This document shows positions 54,049 through 62,103 of a stretch of DNA of 64,000 nt, piece after piece (position 1 is the stretch's first letter; each line of letters opens with the position of its first letter). Origin of the DNA: CAWJPW01 sp963844845 (lineage in GTDB: Bacteria > Acidobacteriota > Thermoanaerobaculia > Thermoanaerobaculales > Sulfomarinibacteraceae); the NCBI GenBank assembly GCA_963844845.1, contig CAWJPW010000011.1, forward strand, positions 868,001 through 932,000. Reading direction: 5' to 3'. The position numbers and the translations under genes are program-made. Under the pieces are notes generated by a model, which was not told where the DNA came from, ran no database searches, and was given only the letters and a program-made list of their open reading frames with translations.

Positions 54049-54225
54049 CCTGCATGTCTCACCAGCTCCCTGTTGCGAGCGCCGATCTGCCAGCCATCGC
54101 CGGTTTTTTCGCGACTCGGCGGCGGCGACGTATGTACCCATACGACTCGGCGCCTCGCCGCTCAATGACTCAGCGCTGACAGGCACCTCGGAGCCCTCGT
54201 GACGTGACCTGGTGAGATATGCGGG
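54049..54225. repeat. 177-bp inverted-repeat element (TGTCTCACC family), MITE-like
   Basis: CCTGCATGTCTCACCAG (54049-54065) and CTGGTGAGATATGCGGG (54209-54225) are inverted copies matching at 15 of 17 positions. The interior is non-coding and includes the hairpin CGTATG-TACC-CATACG. The element lies 25 bases after the def stop codon. A second complete copy is at 62104-62283 and is nearly the same length. Confidence 0.65.
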
Positions 54226-54350
54226 TTCGAGGCGGACTCGGCCGGCCCCTGTCGAGCGCCACTGGGAAGTGGCGGGGGGAGCGAGCGTCTCACGCCTCTC
54301 GTCGTTCCGCTTCAGCCGGAACCGCGGGCGGGAGTACTCGTCGCCTCGTA

Positions 54351-54372
54351 CTCTTCACTCTTTACTCGTCAC
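54351..54372. repeat. Third copy of the GAGTAAAGAGTGA repeat
   Basis: On the minus strand this reads GTGACGAGTAAAGAGTGAAG and continues AG, matching the copy at 4657-4684 at 16 of 18 aligned bases. It lies just upstream of the promoter of the acyl-CoA dehydrogenase gene. Confidence 0.55.
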
Positions 54373-54396
54373 TTGGGAGGTGGCCGGGGCCGGCAG

Positions 54397-54405
54397 TGCT
54401 ACCAT
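54397..54405 (+). promoter_or_regulatory. Extended -10 (TGCTACCAT) of the acyl-CoA dehydrogenase gene
   Basis: TGC-TACCAT lies 33 bases before ATG 54439. TTGGGA at 54373-54378 is a possible -35 but with a long 21-base spacer. Confidence 0.4.
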
Positions 54406-54438
54406 GCGCCCCGACTATCGAACGTTTGGGGAGGACTC

Positions 54439-55650
54439 ATGCGAGAGCTGCTCAGTGCCCAAAACCTGGACTTCAAGGACCGCGCCCGCGAGGTTGCTGA
54501 GAAGTACGTGCGCCCGGCGGCCGCTGAGCTCGACCGCACCGGCGAGTACGGCTGGGACATCCTCGAGGCGCTCAAGCGTTACGAGCTCACTGGCATCTGG
54601 ATCCCCAAGGAGTACGGCGGCGCCGGCGCCGGCGTGCTCGACCTCTGCCTGGTCGTGGAGGAGCTCTCCCGCGCCTGCGGCGGCGTCGGCGTCGCCTACG
54701 CGGTGAACGCCCTCGGCTCCTTCCCCATCATCCTGCTCGGCACCGAGGAGCAGAAGCACGCCTACCTGCCGGACATCGCCACGGGAGAGAAGCTCATCGC
54801 CTTCGGCCTGTCGGAGAAGGCCTCGGGCTCGGACGCGGCCAGCCTGCGCACCACCGCGGTTCGCGACGGCGACTCGTACGTCATCAACGGGCACAAGAAG
54901 TGGAACACCAACGGCGGCGTGGCCTCGGTCTTCACGGTCTTCGCCCTCACCAATCCAGAGCGCGGCGTGCGCGGCATCTCCGCCTTCATCGTCGAGCGCG
55001 GCGCCGCCGGCTTCGAGGTGGGCAAGCGCGAGGACACCATGGGAATCCGTACGGTGCCGGTGAACGAGCTGGACTTCACCAACTGCCGCGTCCCCGCCTC
55101 CAGCCTCCTCGGCGGCAGCGAGGGCAACGGCTTCAAGAACGCCATGATGACCCTCGACCGTGCCCGTCCAGGCGTCGCCGCCCAGGCCGTCGGGCTCGCT
55201 CAGGGCGCCCTGGAGTGGGCGCTGCGCTACACCTCGGAGCGCAAGCAGTTCGGTCAGTCGGTGATGTCCTACCAGGCGATCCAGTTCATGCTCGCCGACA
55301 TGGCCACCCAGGTGGAGGCTGCGCGCCAGCTCGTGTACACCGCCGCCCGCGCCATCGACTCCGGCGCCAAGGACGTCTCTCGCATGGCCGCCATGTGCAA
55401 GGTCTTCGCCACCGACACCGCCATGAAGGTCACCACCGACGCGGTGCAGCTCTTCGGCGGGTACGGCTACTGCAAGGACTACCCCATCGAGAAGTACATG
55501 CGCGACGCCAAGATCACCCAGATCTACGAGGGAACCAACCAGATCCAGCGGGTGGTCATCGGCCGGGCCCTGACCCGCGAGCTCAAGGACCTTGCCGGAC
55601 ACCTGGACGTGAAGGTGGAGCACTTCCCCGAGGACGAGCCGAACCAGTAG
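54439..55650 (+). CDS. Acyl-CoA dehydrogenase
   Basis: A 403-residue flavoprotein of fatty acid or branched-chain acyl-CoA oxidation. N-terminal helical domain, then AFGLSEKASGSDAASLRTTA and the substrate-site INGHKKWNTNGG, and the C-terminal domain with the catalytic base Glu364 in IYEGTNQIQR and the FAD motif LFGGYGYCKDYPIEKYMRD. Its place near propionyl-CoA-type carboxylase genes elsewhere in the window fits acyl-CoA catabolism. ATG 54439 has GGGGAGG upstream. The electron acceptor ETF is not in the window. Confidence 0.95.
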   Translation: MRELLSAQNLDFKDRAREVAEKYVRPAAAELDRTGEYGWDILEALKRYELTGIWIPKEYGGAGAGVLDLCLVVEELSRACGGVGVAYAVNALGSFPIILLGTEEQKHAYLPDIATGEKLIAFGLSEKASGSDAASLRTTAVRDGDSYVINGHKKWNTNGGVASVFTVFALTNPERGVRGISAFIVERGAAGFEVGKREDTMGIRTVPVNELDFTNCRVPASSLLGGSEGNGFKNAMMTLDRARPGVAAQAVGLAQGALEWALRYTSERKQFGQSVMSYQAIQFMLADMATQVEAARQLVYTAARAIDSGAKDVSRMAAMCKVFATDTAMKVTTDAVQLFGGYGYCKDYPIEKYMRDAKITQIYEGTNQIQRVVIGRALTRELKDLAGHLDVKVEHFPEDEPNQ

Positions 55651-55677
55651 TCATGTGACCTGAGTCGCAGCCCCTCT

Positions 55678-55708
55678 CGCCGGCGCCGCCCACCCCGCGG
55701 CGCCGGCG
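55678..55708. terminator. Perfect 12-pair GC hairpin after the acyl-CoA dehydrogenase gene
   Basis: CGCCGGCGCCGC (55678-55689) pairs fully with GCGGCGCCGGCG (55697-55708) around CCACCCC. No T run follows, so it is terminator-like rather than a classical intrinsic terminator. TGTCATAAT, a possible extended -10 for the next gene, begins at 55709. Confidence 0.45.
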
Positions 55709-55742
55709 TGTCATAATGGTCAACTGCAGTAAGGGGAGGATG

Positions 55743-56270
55743 ATGACTAACAATGAGGTGACCCCGCTCGACATCCTCGGCCAGCAGTTCGACCGCCGGC
55801 TGCACGGCCTCGACCCCAAACAGGTGCACGCCTTCATGAGCGAAGTGGCCAACACCGTCGAGGCGCTGCTGCGCGAACGCGGCGAGCTCAAGCTGCAGCT
55901 GCGCCGGCTCGAGCAGGACCTTGCGAGCTTCCGGGAGCGCGAGGGCGCCCTCCAGGACGCGCTGGTGGCGGCCCAGAAGACCGCCGAGCGCACGATGGAA
56001 GGAGCCCGCAGCGATGCCCAGCGCGTCGTGACCGACGCCCAGGCCCTGGCCGACCAGCTGGTGGACGACGCGAACCAGCGCGCCGGGAGCATCGAGCTCA
56101 TGATTTCCGAGCTGCGCAGCCGGCGGCGTGAGGTCCGCGCCGAGCTCATGCGGCTGGCGGAGCTTCTGCAGGGTCTCATCCGCGATGATCAGAAGCTCGA
56201 GCTCGAGGAGGACCACTCCTCCCGAATCACCCTGCTCCACCGTCGTAGCGACGAGAGTCAGCACGCGTGA
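55743..56270 (+). CDS. DivIVA-like coiled-coil protein
   Basis: A 175-residue protein. The N-terminus TPLDILGQQFDRRLHGLDPKQV, seen in parts as TPLDILGQQF and GLDPKQVHAF, matches the membrane-curvature-binding start of DivIVA proteins; the remainder is a long coiled coil rich in Glu, Arg and Ala. DivIVA proteins mark poles and division sites. ATG 55743 is chosen because AAGGGG sits at proper distance; ATG 55740 lies directly on the GGAGG. The stop overlaps the hutI start (GTGA). Confidence 0.82.
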   Translation: MTNNEVTPLDILGQQFDRRLHGLDPKQVHAFMSEVANTVEALLRERGELKLQLRRLEQDLASFREREGALQDALVAAQKTAERTMEGARSDAQRVVTDAQALADQLVDDANQRAGSIELMISELRSRRREVRAELMRLAELLQGLIRDDQKLELEEDHSSRITLLHRRSDESQHA

Positions 56271-57559
56271 GCTCCCGCCCCAGCCTGCTGGTCACCGGCG
56301 CCAGCCAGGTGGTGACGCCCCGCGGCCGTGTTGCACGGCGAGGTCCGGCCCTCGATGTGCTCGATGTGCTTCAGGAAGGCGTCGTTCGCTGCGAGGGGGA
56401 CCGCATCGCGTTTGTGGGTGACGCCTCCGACCATGAGCGCGAGTTCCCGCCCGCCGACGCGACCCTCGACGCCGAGGGCGGCTGCGTCCTCCCCGGCTTC
56501 GTCGATCCCCACACCCACCCGGTGTGGGCCGGGTCACGCGAGGAAGAGTTCAACCGTCGCCTGCGCGGTGAGAGCTACATGGCGATTGCGCAATCAGGCG
56601 GCGGCATCAACGCCACCGTGCGCGCCACGCGAGCGGCCGCGGCCGAGGACCTGCTCGCCGGCACCCTCGCCCGCCTCGACACCTTTCTCCGACACGGCAC
56701 CACAAGCCTCGAGGCCAAGTCGGGCTACGGCCTCGACCGCGACACCGAGGTCCGCATGCTCGAGGTGATCCGGGAGGCCGGGTCCCGACAACCGGTCGAC
56801 CTGGCTCCAACCTGCCTCGCCGCCCACGAGGTGCCCCCAGAGTACCGTCCGGACACCGACGCCTTCGTACGCTTCGTGGTGGACGAGATCCACCCCGAGG
56901 TGGCGCGCCGCGGACTCGCCGAGGCGGTGGACGTGTTCTGCGAGACCGGCGTGTTCGATCTCGAGCAGACCCGGCGCCTGCTGGCCGACGCTCCGCGGTA
57001 CGGATGGCGGATCCACCTCCACGCCGACGAGCTCACCCCCCTCGGAGGAGCGGAGCTGGCGGCGGAGCTGGGCGCCCTTTCCGCCGACCACCTCATCCAC
57101 GTCACCGACGCCGGCATCGCTGCATTGGCAGCTTCGGACACGGTGGCGGTGCTGCTGCCCGGCACGTCGTTCTTCCTGCGCTCGGACTTCGCGCCGGCCC
57201 GTCGCATGGTGGAGGCCGGCTGCGCCGTGGCTTTGGCCAGCGACTGCAATCCGGGCTCCTCACCCACGGAGTCGATGCCGGTCATCATCCAGCTCGCCTG
57301 CCTCGGCATGGGCCTCACCGTGGAGGAGGCCCTCACGGCAGCCACCCTGAACGCGGCGGCTGCGCTGGGCCGGGCTGACGAGCTCGGCAGCCTCGAGCCC
57401 GGCAAGGCTGCCGACCTCATCGTGCTCGACGCCCCGACCTACCACCACGTCGTCTACCACTACGGCGTCAATCCCGTCCGCCACGTGGTCAAGGGAGGTC
57501 GGGTGGTGATCCGCGACGGCGCGATCCAACCCCGCTCAGGTAATGAGGTGCCGAAGTGA
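56267..57559 (+). CDS. hutI: Imidazolonepropionase HutI
   Basis: A 430-residue amidohydrolase that opens imidazolone-5-propionate in histidine breakdown. Metal ligands His82 and His84 are in DPHTHPVWAGSREEEF; LEAKSGYGLD, TCLAAHEVPPEY, HLHADELTP and ALASDCNPGSSPTESM are HutI-specific stretches. GTG 56267 overlaps the stop of the DivIVA-like gene. No other hut genes are in the window. Confidence 0.95.
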   Translation: MSSRPSLLVTGASQVVTPRGRVARRGPALDVLDVLQEGVVRCEGDRIAFVGDASDHEREFPPADATLDAEGGCVLPGFVDPHTHPVWAGSREEEFNRRLRGESYMAIAQSGGGINATVRATRAAAAEDLLAGTLARLDTFLRHGTTSLEAKSGYGLDRDTEVRMLEVIREAGSRQPVDLAPTCLAAHEVPPEYRPDTDAFVRFVVDEIHPEVARRGLAEAVDVFCETGVFDLEQTRRLLADAPRYGWRIHLHADELTPLGGAELAAELGALSADHLIHVTDAGIAALAASDTVAVLLPGTSFFLRSDFAPARRMVEAGCAVALASDCNPGSSPTESMPVIIQLACLGMGLTVEEALTAATLNAAAALGRADELGSLEPGKAADLIVLDAPTYHHVVYHYGVNPVRHVVKGGRVVIRDGAIQPRSGNEVPK

Positions 57560-57703
57560 CGAGGTGATGAGGGTTCCCCCACCCGCCCTCATCGCGCCGC
57601 TCGACGGTGCACCCCAAAGCTGCCATGCAGCACAGATCCTCCGGTGAGCGGGTACGCCGTTGGGAGCAGTGGCTACAGCGTTGCCGGGAGGCGCCTCGGC
57701 GAT

Positions 57704-57754
57704 GGCCCCGAATGGGGCCGTGATGTCGCAGTGCGGTCGCTCGCGACCGCACTG
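57704..57754. terminator. Two adjacent perfect hairpins between convergent hutI and the family 9 glycosyltransferase
   Basis: GGCCCC-GAAT-GGGGCC (57704-57719) is followed after nine bases by CAGTGCGGTCG-CTCG-CGACCGCACTG (57729-57754), an 11-pair perfect stem with a tetraloop. They sit in the 229-base gap between convergent genes and could act on both transcripts; neither has a T run. No gene is seen in the gap. Confidence 0.45.
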
Positions 57755-57788
57755 GCGCCGGACCCTCGGAGCAGCCCGGACGGCGCCG

Positions 57789-58805
57789 CTACACGGCGCC
57801 GGCGATGCGCTCCACCGCCGCCTCGACCTGATCCACCGAAATGCCGAGCATGCAGCGGTCGTGGCCGAGCGGGCAGCGGGGCTCAAGGCACGGGGAACAC
57901 TCCAGGTGGCGGGAGAGGACGACGTGGCCCTCCCCCAGCGGTGCCGTGCGCACCGGGTCGGTCGGTCCGAACAGGGCGACGACCCGTGCCCCCGCCAGGG
58001 CCGCCAGGTGCATGGGGCCCGTGTCGTTGCTCACCACCAGCCCGAGGTGGCCGAGGACACCGTAGAGCCCAGCCACGTCGAGGGCCGGGCCGAGGATCGG
58101 GAGATCCACCCCGGCGGCGGTCGCCACCGCCGCGGCGACCACCTCCTCGCCGGGGCCGATGAGCACCACCGGCTGCCTCCCGGCGGCCACTAGTCGCTGC
58201 GCCAGCTCGCCGAATCGCGCCGCCGGCCACTGCTTCGAAGGACCCCAGGCGGCGGCGGGCACCAGGGCCACCGCGGCCTCGGGATCCACCCGCGCGCCAT
58301 CGAGGGCCCTCCGGCCCTCGGCGACCAGCTGGGGGGGCGGATCGGGACGCCAGCGGGGGTCGAGCCGCCCGGCACCGACAGCCTCGAGCAGAGCCTGTCC
58401 ATCCTCCACCTGGTGACGTCCACGGTCGAGAGTCACCGCCCGATTGATCAGGAGCGAGCCGCCGCGCTCACCGCTGCCGGCCCGGTCACGGGCCGCCAGC
58501 AGCAGCAGCAGTCGCGCTCGCAGGGAGTGGCGAAAGGTCACGCCGAGCGAATACCGGCCGAGCGCGCGACACAGCTCGCGCGCCGCTCGGAGCGGGCTGC
58601 TCCGGCGCGGCGTCGCCACGGTTGCAGCACCCGGGAGAAGCTGCGCCAAGAGCCGTCTGAGAGGGGGTCGGCAGTGCAGGGTCGCCGGTGCACCGGCGTT
58701 GGCGACGAGGAGCCGGGCCACGGCCGGCAGCGCCATCACCACATCGCCCAGCCAGTTGGGCAGGTCCACCAGAAGAGGGGCGGGCAGGTGCACCGCCCGC
58801 TTCAT
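57789..58805 (-). CDS. Family 9 glycosyltransferase, heptosyltransferase II-like
   Basis: A 338-residue GT-B enzyme of the WaaC/WaaF family, which adds heptose to the inner core of lipopolysaccharide. It starts LLVDLPNWLGDVVMALPAV, has VALVPAAAWGPSKQWP and the donor-site VVSNDTGPMHLAALAGARVVALFGPTDP, here split as SNDTGPMHLAA and ALFGPTDPVRT. The cysteine-rich CSPCLEPRCPLGHDRCM near the C-terminus is typical of heptosyltransferase II. Its ATG overlaps the ymdB stop by one base. Confidence 0.9.
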   Translation of the reverse strand: MKRAVHLPAPLLVDLPNWLGDVVMALPAVARLLVANAGAPATLHCRPPLRRLLAQLLPGAATVATPRRSSPLRAARELCRALGRYSLGVTFRHSLRARLLLLLAARDRAGSGERGGSLLINRAVTLDRGRHQVEDGQALLEAVGAGRLDPRWRPDPPPQLVAEGRRALDGARVDPEAAVALVPAAAWGPSKQWPAARFGELAQRLVAAGRQPVVLIGPGEEVVAAAVATAAGVDLPILGPALDVAGLYGVLGHLGLVVSNDTGPMHLAALAGARVVALFGPTDPVRTAPLGEGHVVLSRHLECSPCLEPRCPLGHDRCMLGISVDQVEAAVERIAGAV

Positions 58806-59599
58806 CAGTGCGCGTCCATCCGGATCCGCCGCACGGCCCGGGCGCGGCCGGTGGCCTCGTCGGCCTCCACCAGAGTTGCGCTCAGCCGAGCTCCCCGCCG
58901 CGCCGGCTCGAACGGGCGTGGCGTCCCGAGGCGGAACCGTTCCAGCACCGGCTCCACCCGCATGCCGATGACCGAGTCGTACGGCCCGGTCATCCCCACG
59001 TCGGTCTGGTACGCGGTGCCCTCGGGCAGGATCCGCTCGTCGGCGGTGGGAACGTGGGTGTGGGTGCCAAGAACTGCCGTCACCCGCCCGTCCAGGTGCC
59101 AGCCCATGGCCTGCTTCTCCGAGGTGGCCTCGGCATGCATGTCCACGACGATGAGTCTGAGCCCGGGGTGACGCTCGGCTATCTCCCGGAGCACCCGGTC
59201 AGAGGTGGCGAAGGGGCAGTCGATGGGGGTCATGAAGGCCCGACCCTGCAGGCTGACCACCGCCACCGGCACCCCCGCTGCCGTCTCCTCCACGCACCAG
59301 CCGCGGCCGGGGTTGCCCGCCGGGTAGTTGGCCGGGCGCAGCAGGGCCGGATGGGCGTCGAGCAGGGCGACCCCCTCGCGCTTGTCCCACACGTGGTTGC
59401 CGGTGGTGAAGACGTCGACCGGGAGCGCCTCCATCTCCTCGAGGATCTTGGGCGTGAGCCCGAAGCCCCCGGCCGCGTTCTCCACGTTGACCACCACGAA
59501 GTCGACCCGCTCCTGGTCCACCACCTGCTCGAGGTGCTGGCGTAACGCCCCCCGGCCGGCACCGGCCACCACGTCGCCCACCAGGAGAAGGCGAATCAC
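58805..59599 (-). CDS. YmdB family metallophosphoesterase
   Basis: A 264-residue enzyme of the YmdB (TIGR00282) family, phosphodiesterases active on 2',3'-cyclic nucleotides in Bacillus. Metal-site motifs are LLVGDVVAGAGR, VNVENAAGGFG, TTGNHVWDKRE, VDMHAEATSEKQAMG and GTHTHVPTAD. GTG 59599 overlaps the rny stop as GTGA. The rny-ymdB pairing is widely conserved and suggests a link with RNA turnover. Confidence 0.93.
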   Translation of the reverse strand: MIRLLLVGDVVAGAGRGALRQHLEQVVDQERVDFVVVNVENAAGGFGLTPKILEEMEALPVDVFTTGNHVWDKREGVALLDAHPALLRPANYPAGNPGRGWCVEETAAGVPVAVVSLQGRAFMTPIDCPFATSDRVLREIAERHPGLRLIVVDMHAEATSEKQAMGWHLDGRVTAVLGTHTHVPTADERILPEGTAYQTDVGMTGPYDSVIGMRVEPVLERFRLGTPRPFEPARRGARLSATLVEADEATGRARAVRRIRMDAH

Positions 59600-61170
59600 C
59601 TGGCGTACTCCACGGCCCGGGTCTCGCGGATCACCGTCACCTTGATCTGGCCGGGGTAGGTGAGCTCGGCCTCGATCTTCTTGGCCACGTCCCGGGCCAG
59701 CCACGCCGCCTCGTCATCGTTGATGTGGCTCGACTCGACGACGATGCGCAGCTCACGGCCGGCCTGGATGGCGTACGCCTTCTCCACGCCCTTGAAGTCG
59801 CCGGCGACGTTCTCCAGCTTCTCCAGACGCTTGATGTAGTTCTGGAGGATCTCGCGCCGGGCGCCGGGGCGCGCAGCGGAGAGTGCGTCGGCAGCGGTGA
59901 TCAGCACCGCCTCCACCGAGTGCGGATCGTAGTCGCCGTGGTGGCACTCCATGGCGTGGATCACCTCGTCGCGCTCGCCGTACTTGCGCAGCAGCTCGCG
60001 CCCGAGCTCCAGGTGGGTGCCCTCCATCTCCCGATCGACCGCCTTACCGACGTCGTGCAACAGCCCGGCCCGCGCCGCGACCTGCTCATTGGTGCCCAGC
60101 TCCGCCGCCATGTGCCGCGCCAGCCACGCGACCTCCATGGAGTGCTTCAGGGCGTTCTGTCCGTAGGACGACCGGAACTGCAGTCTTCCCATAAGCTTCT
60201 GGAGCTCGGGGTGGAGGTCGGGAATGCCCAGCTCGAGGGCGGCCGACTCGCCGTCGGCGAGGAGCTTCTCGTCCATCTCGGCCTGGATCTTGACGACGAT
60301 CTCCTCGATTCGGGCGGGGTGGATACGGCCGTCCTGGATGAGCCGCTCCAGCGACAATCGGGCGATCTCCCGCCGCACCGGTTCGAAGCATGAGAGGATC
60401 ACCGCCTCCGGCGTATCGTCGACGATGAGGTCGACCCCGGTGGCCTGCTCGAAGGCGCGGATGTTGCGACCCTCGCGACCGATGATCCGCCCCTTCATCT
60501 CGTCCGACGGCAGATCGACCACCGAGACCGTGCTCTCCACCACGTGCTCCGATGCGATCCGCTGAATGGCCATGGAGATGATCCGCCGGGCCTTATCCTT
60601 GGCCTTCTCCGTCGCCTCGTCCTCGATGCGCTTGACCAGGTTGGCGGCATCCATGCGCGCCTCGTACTCGAGAGAGTGCATGAGCTCGGCCCGGGCCTGC
60701 TCCTGGGTCATGCCGGCGATGTGCTCGAGGCGCTGGCGCTGCTCGGTCACCGCCAGCTCCAGCTCCGCCTCGCGGGCGACGAGCAACTCGTTGCGGCTCC
60801 GCAGGGTCTCTTCGAGAACCTCGACCTTGCGCTCGCGCTCGGTGAGGGTCGCCGCACGCTCGTCCAGAAGGGACTCCCGCTGGTCCAGCCGCTTCTCGAT
60901 GCCGGCGAGCTCCAGGCGGTGCTCACGCGTCTCGCGCTCGAACTCCGTCCGTGCGGCGAGCAGCCGCTCGCGCGCCTCGACGTCGGCATCCTTGACGATC
61001 CGTTGGGCTTCGATCTCTGCTTGGGCGGTCAGCCGGCGCGCTTCCTTCTCACCGGCCTCGAGCAGCCGGGCGGCGGCGCTGCGCGAGCGCTGCCACAGCG
61101 CCCACACAACCACCAGCCCGACTACCACCACCAGCAGCGCGCCGCCGATGGGCATGATCCACGTGTTCAC
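59596..61170 (-). CDS. rny: Ribonuclease Y
   Basis: A 524-residue membrane-anchored endoribonuclease. One N-terminal helix (about 7-25), a long coiled coil (30-200), a KH domain with GRIIGREGRNIRAFE and an HD domain with HSMEVAWLARHMAAE and LLHDVGKAVDREMEG. It starts bulk mRNA decay in bacteria that use it in place of RNase E. ATG 61170 with GGAGG nearby. Downstream ymdB overlaps; a 6S RNA candidate lies upstream. Confidence 0.97.
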   Translation of the reverse strand: MNTWIMPIGGALLVVVVGLVVVWALWQRSRSAAARLLEAGEKEARRLTAQAEIEAQRIVKDADVEARERLLAARTEFERETREHRLELAGIEKRLDQRESLLDERAATLTERERKVEVLEETLRSRNELLVAREAELELAVTEQRQRLEHIAGMTQEQARAELMHSLEYEARMDAANLVKRIEDEATEKAKDKARRIISMAIQRIASEHVVESTVSVVDLPSDEMKGRIIGREGRNIRAFEQATGVDLIVDDTPEAVILSCFEPVRREIARLSLERLIQDGRIHPARIEEIVVKIQAEMDEKLLADGESAALELGIPDLHPELQKLMGRLQFRSSYGQNALKHSMEVAWLARHMAAELGTNEQVAARAGLLHDVGKAVDREMEGTHLELGRELLRKYGERDEVIHAMECHHGDYDPHSVEAVLITAADALSAARPGARREILQNYIKRLEKLENVAGDFKGVEKAYAIQAGRELRIVVESSHINDDEAAWLARDVAKKIEAELTYPGQIKVTVIRETRAVEYAR

Positions 61171-61245
61171 GATGCATCCCTCCTGCTCAAGGAGCGATCA
61201 GCGCGCCGGCTCACGTGGGCTTCAGTTCTGGAAGGTCAGAGCGAA

Positions 61246-61434
61246 AGGGGAGGTCCCCGCCTCGGCCGTGTGAGCAATGCTACCTGAACCTGTGCAACCA
61301 CAGGTGGGAGCCTGTCCGTCGCCCGTCTTCCGCCGAGGTGGCGGGCTCGGGGCGGTGAAACCCGGCGTCCCATGAGAAAAATGTTGGTTCAGCGATAGAT
61401 TGACTCATCACCAACCGCGCAGGGACCTCCTGTT
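61246..61434 (-). ncRNA. ssrS: 6S RNA candidate (SsrS)
   Basis: Directly after the zapA stop codon, on the same strand, GGAGGTCCCTGC (61430-61419) can pair over 12 bases with GCGGGGACCTCC (61260-61249), closing a 182-base RNA. Inside are GCGGTTGGTGA, which is also present in E. coli 6S RNA (CGCGGUUGGUGA), and a hairpin CACCTGTG-GTTG-CACAGGTTCAGG like the CACCUUGAACCAAGGGUUCAAG piece of E. coli 6S. The zapA-ssrS order is widely conserved. 6S RNA binds vegetative RNA polymerase as a promoter mimic. Exact ends are uncertain. Confidence 0.75.
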
Positions 61435-61435
61435 C

Positions 61436-61747
61436 TTAGCGTTCATCCCGGATCACCACCGGTTTCAAGGCCTCTTCCAGTTTCAGCACCAGTCGTTCTG
61501 CGTGCGTCTTCAGCTCGCGCTGCCGGTCGTCCTGATCCTTTTCGCGCTCTCGAAAGAGCTCGTCCGCGATGTTGAGTGCCGTCAGTATGGCTATCTTGAC
61601 CGTATCCACGCTGGAGGTCTGGTCGGCCACCTCCCGCATGCGGTGATCGACAAAGCGCGCCAGCTCCTGCAGGCGTGCCGCATCATCGTCCGCGCGCAGG
61701 CCGAGCCGCTGACCGAAGATCTCGACAGTGGCTCGGACGGTCGCCAT
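61436..61747 (-). CDS. zapA: Cell division protein ZapA
   Basis: A 103-residue protein that bundles FtsZ filaments. N-terminal VRATVEIFGQRLGLRADDDA and LARFVDHRMREVADQ, then ILTALNIADELFRERE and a C-terminal coiled coil, all as in ZapA. ATG 61747 has AAGGAGG at the right distance. It is followed at once by the 6S RNA candidate. Confidence 0.92.
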   Translation of the reverse strand: MATVRATVEIFGQRLGLRADDDAARLQELARFVDHRMREVADQTSSVDTVKIAILTALNIADELFREREKDQDDRQRELKTHAERLVLKLEEALKPVVIRDER

Positions 61748-61857
61748 CACGGCCTCCTTCAGATCGAGTATACCGCACCCAGGGGGCAGGATCACGCCCC
61801 GGGGCGCCCGCCGCGACGGCGGCGGGTTGGAGGCACGGAGACGGCGTCGTCAGGCGC

Positions 61858-62085
61858 TCAGGCGGGTCCCTCCAGGGCCGAGTCCACCACCGCCAGGACC
61901 TTCTCGAGGCGGGCGCGCAGCTCATCGCGCTGGCGCTCCAGCTCGGCCGCTCGGCCGGCTTCACGGGCCTCGCCCTCGAGCTCGGCCACGCGGGCTTCGA
62001 GCTCGGCGACCCGGCGGCTGGACTGGCCGTAGGCCTTCACCAGCTGGTCAATCTGGGTCTCCAGACGCTTGAGCACCGAGTCCAT
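61858..62085 (-). CDS. Small coiled-coil protein, ZapB-like
   Basis: A 75-residue protein that is almost wholly coiled coil (VLKRLETQIDQLVKAYGQ, VAELEARVAELEGEAREA). Similar short coiled-coil genes precede zapA in other lineages and are annotated as ZapB-like division factors; sequence alone cannot prove this. ATG 62085 has GGAGG upstream. It lies between a repeat element and zapA, in line with pheT. Confidence 0.65.
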   Translation of the reverse strand: MDSVLKRLETQIDQLVKAYGQSSRRVAELEARVAELEGEAREAGRAAELERQRDELRARLEKVLAVVDSALEGPA

Positions 62086-62103
62086 CGCCACCTCCGTCAC
62101 GCC

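Larger units (their letters stand above)
54024..54438. other. 415-base gene-free region filled by repeats
   Basis: Between def and the acyl-CoA dehydrogenase gene there is no gene. It holds a complete 177-base inverted-repeat element (54049-54225), a copy of the GAGTAAAGAGTGA repeat (54351-54372) and a likely promoter (54397-54405). A 99-codon minus-strand frame through the element looks like a repeat artefact. Confidence 0.7.

Noticed and set aside
53887..54186. A 99-codon minus-strand frame through the 54.1 kb repeat element
   Set aside because: It begins inside def and runs through the inverted repeat; it is more likely a repeat artefact than a gene.
57560..57700. GTGAYGAGGTGATGAG-like stretch after hutI as a third member of the short repeat family
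   Set aside because: It shares only a few bases with the GAGTAAAGAGTGA core and has no second copy in the window.
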